Of a stretch of DNA of 5,295 nucleotides, positions 1-4,700 are shown piece by piece. This stretch comes from Candidatus Bipolaricaulota bacterium (GTDB lineage Bacteria > Bipolaricaulota > Bipolaricaulia > RBG-16-55-9 > DRXL01). The stretch covers positions 1 through 5,295 of the forward strand of contig JAILZC010000083.1 of the NCBI GenBank assembly GCA_023512665.1, given 5' to 3'. A model generated the notes under the pieces. The model saw only the letters and a list, made by a program, of their open reading frames with translations. It was not told where the DNA came from and did not search any database. Within the stretch, counting starts at the first letter, position 1. Each line of letters starts with the position of its first letter. Position numbers and translations under genes: made by a program.

Positions 1-1
1 G

Positions 2-1408
2 ATGCTCGGCACCGTCGCCTGTGAGCAGACCCTGAGAGCCTTCGAAGCGTTTTGGGAGACCGAGGGCAAGCCGATCTCGGAGATCGTTGATCGTTCCGGC
101 ACGCCGTGGCTGAGAATGTTCGATCGCTTCGGCAAGCGTATAGACGAGATTCTCTTTCCCCCAGAGTATTGGAAGCTGCTGCGTCGAGGGTATAGAGAGG
201 GGATCGTCTGGCGCGTCTTCGACGAAAAATCTTTGATCTCGTCGTATCTGTTGGGCTATGTGACGTCGTTTTACGATCCGGGGCTCTATTGTCCGTACAC
301 GGTCTCGCTCTCTACAGCCGTGCCGTTAGAAAAATATGGGGCTGAGGGGGTGAAAGCTCGCTTTCTCCCAAAGCTCTTGGAGCGAGATGATTCGGTCTGG
401 CAGGGCGCGACATGGATGACCGAGGTGCAGGGCGGCTCGGACTTGGGCGCAGTCGTCGAGACGATCGCTCAGCCCGCAGGGGATCATTGGCTCCTTACGG
501 GCGAAAAATACTTTGCGAGCAACGCTGGGGCAGAATTAGCTGTCGTGGCAGCTCGCCCTGAAGGCGCTCCCAAGAACGTTCGCGGGCTCGCGCTCTTTCT
601 GCTTCCAAAGTATCGCCAAGACGGGAGTCTTAACTATACGATCAGAAGACTCAAAGACAAGATCGCCACGCGCTCCGTGCCCACCGGCGAGGTCGAACTG
701 AAAGAGAGCGAAGCGTATCTGTTGGGCAAGACCGAATGGGGCGTCTATCTGATCTTAGAAGTCTTGAATCTCTCGCGAGTGGCCAACAGTGTCGGGAGCG
801 TCGCGCTCACCCAGCGGGTGCTTGCGGATGCTTCGAGCTTCGCGCAGCGGCGCACGGCATTTGGCAAGCCGATCATCGAGCACCCGTTGTTGCGTCGTCA
901 GTTTGAAGATCGCATAGCGCAGTTAGAGAGCGCGTTCGCGCTGGCGTGGGAGGCCGTGACGCTCTTAGATCGCGTCTGGCGTCAGACGCCGCCGTACTCT
1001 GAGCAGTATCATCTCTTTCGATTAGTCGCGCACTTGGCGAAGTATTGGACGGCAGAGCTCGCAGCGCAAACGGCGAAATGGGGCATGGAGGTTTATGGGG
1101 GGATCGGGACGTTGGCTGAATTCAGCATGGATCGCTGGCTGCGCGAAGCAATGATTCTGGCGATCTGGGAGGGGACGCCGCACCGCCAGATGCTCGACGG
1201 CTTGGAAGTGATGGAGCGCAAAGGCGCGCATAGACTGCTCTTTGAGCATCTGAAGCCGATGGCTGATTCGACTGCGCTGGAGCAGATGGCAGCTCGCATT
1301 GAGGGGTATCTGAAGCTCTCTGCTGAGGAGAAAGAAGCCCAGATCGAAGGGGTCTTTCGCGATCTAGCAGGCTTTACGGCGAGGGCGCTCCGACGTAAGC
1401 TGCCATGA
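2..1408 (+). CDS. AidB-like acyl-CoA dehydrogenase, 5'-partial
   Basis: This is a flavin (FAD) acyl-CoA dehydrogenase of the AidB-like branch, expected to oxidise an acyl-CoA thioester to the 2-enoyl-CoA in the cytoplasm. Seen in the 468 visible residues: the flavin/substrate motif MTEVQGGSD at about 139-147, the middle beta domain running into RRLKDKIATRS (215-225), the C-terminal helical domain with QRRTAFGKPI (282-291), YGGIGT (365-370) and IWEGTP, where E390 aligns with the usual catalytic base. E. coli AidB carries the same MTE-QGGSD, LKDK, FG-P and IWEG blocks, and AidB is linked to alkylation damage, but many homologues are ordinary dehydrogenases, so the substrate is unknown. AidB proteins are about 540 residues; the first ATG here lies at the window edge and an N-terminal segment seems missing, so the true start is probably upstream. 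The stop overlaps the next gene's start by 4 bases (ATGA), indicating one transcript and translational coupling. Confidence 0.92.
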   Translation: MLGTVACEQTLRAFEAFWETEGKPISEIVDRSGTPWLRMFDRFGKRIDEILFPPEYWKLLRRGYREGIVWRVFDEKSLISSYLLGYVTSFYDPGLYCPYTVSLSTAVPLEKYGAEGVKARFLPKLLERDDSVWQGATWMTEVQGGSDLGAVVETIAQPAGDHWLLTGEKYFASNAGAELAVVAARPEGAPKNVRGLALFLLPKYRQDGSLNYTIRRLKDKIATRSVPTGEVELKESEAYLLGKTEWGVYLILEVLNLSRVANSVGSVALTQRVLADASSFAQRRTAFGKPIIEHPLLRRQFEDRIAQLESAFALAWEAVTLLDRVWRQTPPYSEQYHLFRLVAHLAKYWTAELAAQTAKWGMEVYGGIGTLAEFSMDRWLREAMILAIWEGTPHRQMLDGLEVMERKGAHRLLFEHLKPMADSTALEQMAARIEGYLKLSAEEKEAQIEGVFRDLAGFTARALRRKLP

Positions 1409-2148
1409 CTCATGAAGATCGTCTTGCCGTCGCTCGTGACCTTGCGCAGCGCATTCTTGCTAAGCACGGCGACGCTGTCCTGGGGATTGCTATTTATGGC
1501 TCGCTTGCGCGCGGAGCTGATACCCCGTACAGCGATATCGAGCTGAAGGTAATCACCACGGATTCCGTGGACGAGCACGATGTTGAATACGTGCACAGGT
1601 CGGGCATGAAAATCGAGATCAACTACGAACAGGCCGAAAAGTATCTGTGCCGCGCGGGGAGCGCGGACACGGATTGGCCCATCTGGGCGGGGCAGTATCG
1701 TCAGCAACTGGTGCTCTTCGAGCGAGAGAATCTCTTCGCTCGCGCGCGCAAGGCGACCGAAAGTCGGCACGATGAAGATTTTCGTGCAGCTCAGGCACAG
1801 CTCATCGCTGAGGATCTCTATGAGTTGGTGCAGAAGATCCGTGGAGCGTGGGAGCACTCTCAAGAAGAGAATCTGCGCTGGTGGGCCGGGAGATTTCTCT
1901 GGTTCTCGATCATGTGGCTTGGGTTGGCGAACCGTAAGTATTTCACAAGCGGCGGCACGGTCTGGGAAGAAGTACGGCGCTTTACGGTTTTGCCTAAAGA
2001 TTTTGAGAGCTACTTAAGTGTACTAGCGGGCTTCAAGCCGAGCAGCGCGGGAGAAATCTATCGAGCTGTTGAAGGGTTGTGGGCGGAGATTCGGAGATTG
2101 GCTGAAGAGCAAGGTGTTGTGTGGCAGGCCGACGAATGGCTAGTCTGA
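1405..2148 (+). CDS. Kanamycin nucleotidyltransferase-like protein (ANT(4')-I family)
   Basis: A 247-residue protein that aligns along its whole length with kanamycin nucleotidyltransferase ANT(4')-Ia, which inactivates aminoglycosides by transferring AMP to the 4' hydroxyl. Seen: the polymerase-beta-like motif YGSLARG (31-37) followed by PYSDIE (41-46), giving the metal-binding acidic pair D44 and E46; KIEIN (69-73) matching KVEVN of the enzyme; DWP (90-92); and LIAEDLYELVQK (133-144), where E136, E140 and K144 line up with E141, E145 (proposed catalytic base) and K149 of ANT(4'). The C-terminal helical domain is also present. Family knowledge: known examples are mostly plasmid-borne in staphylococci and bacilli. 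Here the gene sits between a dehydrogenase and an RNA methyltransferase with overlapping ends and no mobile element in view. It has no good Shine-Dalgarno site, so its translation probably depends on the upstream gene. Antibiotic activity is inferred and a different native substrate is possible. Confidence 0.9.
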   Translation: MTHEDRLAVARDLAQRILAKHGDAVLGIAIYGSLARGADTPYSDIELKVITTDSVDEHDVEYVHRSGMKIEINYEQAEKYLCRAGSADTDWPIWAGQYRQQLVLFERENLFARARKATESRHDEDFRAAQAQLIAEDLYELVQKIRGAWEHSQEENLRWWAGRFLWFSIMWLGLANRKYFTSGGTVWEEVRRFTVLPKDFESYLSVLAGFKPSSAGEIYRAVEGLWAEIRRLAEEQGVVWQADEWLV

Positions 2149-2672
2149 AGAAGCTCTTCCCGCGTGAGCTGCGCAAGGGAACCCCAACATCTGAAGAGAT
2201 CGCGGCTATTCCGCGCCAGCCTATCAGCTTTGTCCTAGATAACGTGCAAGACACGTTTAACGTGGGGGCGCTCTTTCGTGTTGCTGATGCTGTTGCTGCC
2301 GAAAAGGTCTATCTCTGTGGGCAGACGCCCACGCCTCCCAACCCGCGCATCCACAAAGCGGCCGTGGGCACCGAGCAGTGGGTGCCCTGGGAGTATCACC
2401 CGAATATTGTCTCATTGATCCGAGAACTCAAAGCCCAGGGGAAGACGATCATCGCCGTGGAGCAGCATCCCCGAAGTATCTCGTATGCAGAGCTCGCGGC
2501 GAAGTTCCCTGCGGTGCTCATTGTAGGGCATGAGACCCTCGGGGTTTCCCAAGGTGTCTTAGAGCTGGCTGATGTGATTGTCGAGTTACCGATGCTGGGA
2601 GTGACGCGCTCGCTCACGGTCGCGGCAGCGGCGGCCGTCGTTGCGTATAAGCTGCTCGAAGGAGTGTGCTAA
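2136..2672 (+). CDS. TrmH/SpoU-family RNA 2'-O-methyltransferase
   Basis: A 178-residue SPOUT methyltransferase of the TrmH class, which uses S-adenosylmethionine to methylate a ribose 2'-hydroxyl in tRNA or rRNA. Seen: motif 1 FVLDNVQDTFNVGALFRVAD (about 32-51) with the invariant Asn and R48, matching the catalytic Arg; an HKAAVGTEQWVPW segment (73-85); motif 2 VGHETLGVS (130-138); and motif 3 LPMLGVTRSLTVAAAAA, forming the trefoil-knot cofactor site. The usual motif 3 reads SLNVS; here the Asn is Thr (T161). There is no N-terminal RNA-binding domain, so it belongs with the short family members. The target base cannot be told. Start choice: ATG at 2136 overlaps the previous gene by 13 bases. 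A GTG at 2121, with AAGG 6 bases upstream, would add five residues and is almost as good. The TAA stop at 2670-2672 overlaps the stop of the minus-strand gene that converges on it. Confidence 0.88.
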   Translation: MASLKKLFPRELRKGTPTSEEIAAIPRQPISFVLDNVQDTFNVGALFRVADAVAAEKVYLCGQTPTPPNPRIHKAAVGTEQWVPWEYHPNIVSLIRELKAQGKTIIAVEQHPRSISYAELAAKFPAVLIVGHETLGVSQGVLELADVIVELPMLGVTRSLTVAAAAAVVAYKLLEGVC

Positions 2673-2881
2673 GGCAAGTGTTGTGGGAGTTCAGCAACTT
2701 CAAAAACTCTTTGAAGTCTGACGGTAGCGTCGGTATAGCCATAGATCGTCTGCCGGATGAGCTCGAGGGCTTGGAGGCGCTCGATGGGAGTTTTGGCAAG
2801 CCAATATGCTTTATCGTCGGACTCGTCGCCGAGAGATGCAACCGAGAACGCCGTTCTGTCTATTCTGCTGAGACTGCTCAT
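2669..2881 (-). CDS. Small conserved protein, probable partner of a nucleotidyltransferase
   Basis: A 70-residue protein with no catalytic motif. Seen: a charged segment (DESDDKAYW, about 19-27), the stretch WLAKTPIERLQALELIRQ (27-44), then YGYTDATVRLQRVFEVAE. From memory of the family, small proteins with W-L-x-K-T-P-x-E-R-x-x-A-x-E-x-x-R-Q and Y-G-Y-D-x-x-T-x-R-L-Q-R-x-x-E-V are common in cyanobacteria and other environmental bacteria, usually just upstream of a gene for a small nucleotidyltransferase. The pair resembles a toxin-antitoxin arrangement, but its activity is, as far as I know, uncertain. The conserved core is complete; only the last few residues (QHLP) may derive from sequence beyond the breakpoint. 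The ATG at 2881 has only a weak ribosome site and lies 34 bases beyond the stop of the hydratase/isomerase gene on the same strand, so it may be the last gene of that transcript. Little more than the family resemblance supports it. Confidence 0.68.
   Translation of the reverse strand: MSSLSRIDRTAFSVASLGDESDDKAYWLAKTPIERLQALELIRQTIYGYTDATVRLQRVFEVAELPQHLP
2680..2742 (-). pseudogene. Remnant of a nucleotidyltransferase gene, 5' end only
   Basis: In the +1 frame relative to the small gene it overlaps, the minus strand reads from ATG at 2742 through TLPSDFKEFLKLLNSHN. As I remember the family, this matches the N-terminus of small nucleotidyltransferases that begin with LPPDFKEFLKLLNS and continue V-E-Y-L-L-I-G-G-Y-A-V. 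The resemblance stops after HN, near 2680, and the frame then runs into sequence antisense to the methyltransferase gene, ending at 2614. The nucleotidyltransferase fold (GGYAV, later DxD) is therefore absent and the product would be inactive. The likely ancestral start was at the LP: ACG now stands where an ATG could have been, or the upstream ATG at 2742 was used. This rests on about 17 matching residues recalled from memory, so the confidence is moderate. Confidence 0.5.
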
Positions 2882-2915
2882 AGCTCAACATTCTACGGCA
2901 TTTGCTATGTCCATT

Positions 2916-3710
2916 CTACCGCCCCTGAAACTTCGGGGCTCTCTTCTCGATGAACGCTTGCAGCCCCTCTCGCACATCGTGCGTCTGCACCGCTAACGCT
3001 TGCGCAGCAGCTTCGTAGTTCATCACGTCTTGGAGCGTCATCTGCAGCCCGCGGTTCATGCCCAGCTTCATCAGGCCCAGCGCGACCGTCGGGCCTTGAG
3101 CGAGGCGCTTGGCCCACTCGTCGGCGACGTGAAGCAACTCTGTCTTCGAGACACACTTATTAGCCAGCCCTAGCTCGACTGCTTGTGGGCCGTAGATCTT
3201 CTCGGCAAAGAACGCAAGCTCTTTGGCCTTGTGCAGCCCCACGATTCGGGGAAGTAGGAAGAGCCCACCCACATCTATCACAAGACCGCGCTGCGCGAAG
3301 ATCTCGCAAAAGTACGCGTCTTCAGCGATCAGCACCAGATCGCACGCGAGGGCCAATTGACACCCTCCGCCGACCGCGGCCCCATTCACAACGGCGATCC
3401 AAGGCTTCTCCATCTCGAAGATTTTGATAATTATGGGATTGAAAAGCTCGACGAGCGCGCGCCGGACGTGCGCGAGATTGCTAGGGTCGAAGCCCTCGCC
3501 CATGTTGACGAGATCAGCGCCGGCACAGAAGGCGCGCCCGGCACCGGTCAAGAACACGGCGCGCACGCTCGCGTCGGCACGCACCGTCTCTATCGCGTGA
3601 TGCAGCTCGCGCGCCATCTGGAGGTTGACTGCGTTGAGCACATCGGGACGACCGAGGGTGATCGTGGCCACGCCGTCGGCGACTTCGTAGAGGATCGTCT
3701 GATAGTTCAT
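2916..3710 (-). CDS. Enoyl-CoA hydratase/isomerase family protein
   Basis: A 264-residue crotonase-fold protein of normal length, acting on CoA thioesters in the cytoplasm. Seen: the N-terminal TITLGRPDVLNAVN (16-29), the first oxyanion-hole segment AFCAGADL (60-67), the second at NGAAVGGGCQLALACD (109-124), then GLVIDVGGLFLLPRIVG (142-158) and a helical C-terminus ending FIEKRAPKF. The two catalytic glutamates of classical hydratase (rat E144 and E164) align with Q118 and F138, so plain hydration is doubtful. D146 in GLVID lies where dienoyl-CoA isomerase and PaaG-type isomerases carry a catalytic Asp. An isomerase role would suit the upstream gene, whose product needs its double bond moved. 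The start is firm: AAAGGAGG at 3717-3724 lies 6 bases before the ATG at 3710. The gene starts 40 bases after the reductase stop and is probably co-transcribed from the promoter near 4650. Confidence 0.92.
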   Translation of the reverse strand: MNYQTILYEVADGVATITLGRPDVLNAVNLQMARELHHAIETVRADASVRAVFLTGAGRAFCAGADLVNMGEGFDPSNLAHVRRALVELFNPIIIKIFEMEKPWIAVVNGAAVGGGCQLALACDLVLIAEDAYFCEIFAQRGLVIDVGGLFLLPRIVGLHKAKELAFFAEKIYGPQAVELGLANKCVSKTELLHVADEWAKRLAQGPTVALGLMKLGMNRGLQMTLQDVMNYEAAAQALAVQTHDVREGLQAFIEKRAPKFQGR

Positions 3711-3724
3711 GATCTGCCTCCTTT

Positions 3725-3739
3725 GGGGGACCTACCCCC
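3725..3739 (-). other. Small G5/C5 hairpin just upstream of a Shine-Dalgarno site
   Basis: Five G and five C bases flank a 5-base loop (on the minus strand GGGGG-TAGGT-CCCCC), directly followed by the AAAGGAGG site of the hydratase/isomerase gene. In the mRNA this would be a short, very GC-rich stem that ends right at the ribosome site without including it. It could insulate the site from upstream structure or simply be part of the C-rich debris beside the palindromic repeat. There is no U-run, so it is not a terminator. Confidence 0.4.
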
Positions 3740-3750
3740 TCGCCCCTTCC

Positions 3751-4617
3751 CTAATCACCCTCACCCCCAGCCCCTCTCCCCTCCGAGGGAGAGGGGAGCA
3801 GAGGGGTGAGGGGAAAATGATCTAGAGGAGAGGTCCCCAGATAGTGTCCGTGGCCGAGCCATTGGCCGCCATCTATGACGAGCGTCGCTCCGGTGATGAA
3901 GCTCGCGTACTCTGAGACCAGATACGCGGCGGCGCGAGCGATCTCGATGGGCTGGCCAAATCTCCCCAGGGGCACGGTCTTCTCGACGAGCTGCTTGGCT
4001 TCTGGGGTGGGCCAGAGGGCTTTGGCAGCGCCTTCGGTGTCGACAGTACCAGGAGCGATGGCATTCACTCTGATATTATAGCTAGCCCACTCCACGGCGA
4101 GCGTTTTTGTCATGGCTAAGACGCCGGCCTTGGCGCACGCTGAATGGATCGTCCCTGGTCCGCCCGTCCAGGCATAGGTCGCGATGATATTTAAGATACT
4201 GCCTCCGGTGCCTTGGGCAATCATCTCTTTGCCGGCGGCGCGAGAGCAATAGAACGTCCCGTCGAGCACAATGCCGACGACGGCGCGCCAGCCGTTGACG
4301 GACAGATCTTCGGCGCGACAGATGAAGTTTCCCGCGGCGTTATTCACTAAAATATCTATCTTGCCGAAGCGTTGCTTGGCGACAGTAACGAGATTCTCGA
4401 CTTGGGCGGGCTCGCGCACATCTGTTGGAACGGCCAGGGCTTTCCCGCCGAGCTTTTCGATCTCGCTGACGGTCTGCTGCAAGCTCTCGAGCTTGCGACT
4501 GGCGACGACGATCTTTGCGCCAAGGCGCGCGAACTCAAGAGCGATCGCTCGACCGATCGCCGTTCCGCCCCCGGTGATGATCGCGACTTTCTCTTTGAGC
4601 GTATCTTTGGGCAACAT
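3751..4617 (-). CDS. fadH: 2,4-dienoyl-CoA reductase, SDR type, with repeat-encoded tail
   Basis: A short-chain dehydrogenase that closely resembles the Bacillus FadH and mitochondrial DECR1 type of 2,4-dienoyl-CoA reductase, which use NADPH to convert 2,4-dienoyl-CoA to 3-enoyl-CoA during oxidation of unsaturated fatty acids. Seen: the Rossmann motif TGGGTAIG (15-22), NNAAGNF (92-98), the run AEDLSVNGW followed by IVLDGTFYCS, then TYAWTGGPG, HSACAKAGVLAMTKTLAVEW and a C-terminal IDGGQWL. The usual SDR Tyr-x3-Lys is absent; instead N97, Y148, S159 and K163 stand at the same spacings as N148, Y199, S210 and K214 of human DECR1, the reductase-specific catalytic set. Native homology ends near residue 265; residues 269-288 are encoded by the palindromic repeat, giving 288 residues against about 254 for B. 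subtilis FadH. The ATG at 4617 has AGGAGG 4 bases upstream. First gene of an operon with the hydratase/isomerase. The symbol follows Bacillus, not the unrelated E. coli FadH. Confidence 0.92.
   Translation of the reverse strand: MLPKDTLKEKVAIITGGGTAIGRAIALEFARLGAKIVVASRKLESLQQTVSEIEKLGGKALAVPTDVREPAQVENLVTVAKQRFGKIDILVNNAAGNFICRAEDLSVNGWRAVVGIVLDGTFYCSRAAGKEMIAQGTGGSILNIIATYAWTGGPGTIHSACAKAGVLAMTKTLAVEWASYNIRVNAIAPGTVDTEGAAKALWPTPEAKQLVEKTVPLGRFGQPIEIARAAAYLVSEYASFITGATLVIDGGQWLGHGHYLGTSPLDHFPLTPLLPSPSEGRGAGGEGD
3756..3813. repeat. Palindromic CCCTCACCCC-type dispersed repeat (REP/MITE-like)
   Basis: A 58-base imperfect palindrome. The inner arms CCCCTCTCCC (3771-3780) and GGGAGAGGGG (3787-3796) pair perfectly around a 6-base loop; the outer arms CCCTCACCCC (3758-3767) and GGGGTGAGGG (3803-3812) also pair perfectly. 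Between them lie a CAG bulge on one side and AGCAGA on the other. Elements of this form (CCCTCACCCC...CCCCTCTCCC, loop, complement) are widespread, often in many copies, in environmental bacterial genomes, and their translated product with a core like PLTPLPSPSGRGAGGEG is a familiar annotation artefact. Here the repeat sits over the 3' end of the dienoyl-CoA reductase gene and is read as its last codons. No T-run flanks it on either strand, so it is not a standard intrinsic terminator, though it could slow RNA decay between the two genes. Only one copy lies in this window. Confidence 0.85.
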
Positions 4618-4628
4618 CGGGCCTCCTG

Positions 4629-4657
4629 TTGCGTTTGTGCAGAGATTACATCATAAT
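4629..4657 (+). promoter_or_regulatory. Candidate sigma-70-type promoter for the WD40 gene
   Basis: TTGCGT (4629-4634) and CATAAT (4652-4657, five of six consensus bases) are 17 bases apart on the plus strand. Transcription would start near 4664, giving a leader of roughly 37 bases with the GAAGGAGG site at 4685-4692. The -10 box overlaps that of the divergent promoter, so the two may compete for polymerase. Confidence 0.36.
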
Positions 4658-4677
4658 AACTAGCGCAAGGGGCACAA
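4650..4677 (-). promoter_or_regulatory. Candidate sigma-70-type promoter for the dienoyl-CoA reductase operon
   Basis: On the minus strand, TTGTGC (4672-4677) and TATGAT (4650-4655, five of six consensus bases) are separated by 16 bases. Transcription would start near 4643, about 25 bases before the ATG at 4617, leaving room for the AGGAGG site. It was found by eye; the -35 box is only half consensus. Confidence 0.38.
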
Positions 4678-4684
4678 GCAACGT

Positions 4685-4692
4685 GAAGGAGG
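4685..4692 (+). promoter_or_regulatory. Shine-Dalgarno site fixing the WD40 start at 4701
   Basis: GAAGGAGG stands 8 bases before ATG 4701. This near-perfect ribosome site identifies 4701 as the intended start, even though the frame meets TGA ten codons later. The alternative starts beyond the TGA (GTG 4734, GTG 4737, TTG 4740) have no such site of their own. Confidence 0.75.
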
Positions 4693-4700
4693 CGATCACG

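Noticed and set aside
1093..1863. Long open frame (256 codons) on the minus strand across the dehydrogenase/nucleotidyltransferase boundary
   Set aside because: It is antisense to two strongly recognised genes, has no recognisable domain or good ribosome site, and long antisense frames are common in GC-rich coding DNA.
2921..2939. GCCCC...GGGGC short hairpin at the 3' end of the hydratase/isomerase gene
   Set aside because: Only a 5-base stem with a 9-base loop, within coding sequence and without a T-run; likely by chance.
2666..2996. Plus-strand open frames between the methyltransferase and the hydratase/isomerase
   Set aside because: No family resemblance; the minus strand here has a recognisable small protein with a conserved core.
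3357..3809. 150-codon plus-strand open frame opposite the hydratase/isomerase gene
   Set aside because: It is the shadow of a clear crotonase-fold gene, and its C-terminus (PHPQPLSPPRERG) is just the translated palindromic repeat.
3756..3813. Palindrome as a rho-independent terminator between the reductase and the hydratase/isomerase
   Set aside because: No T-run follows on either strand, and the stem lies inside the reductase reading frame upstream of a co-directional gene with a 40-base gap.
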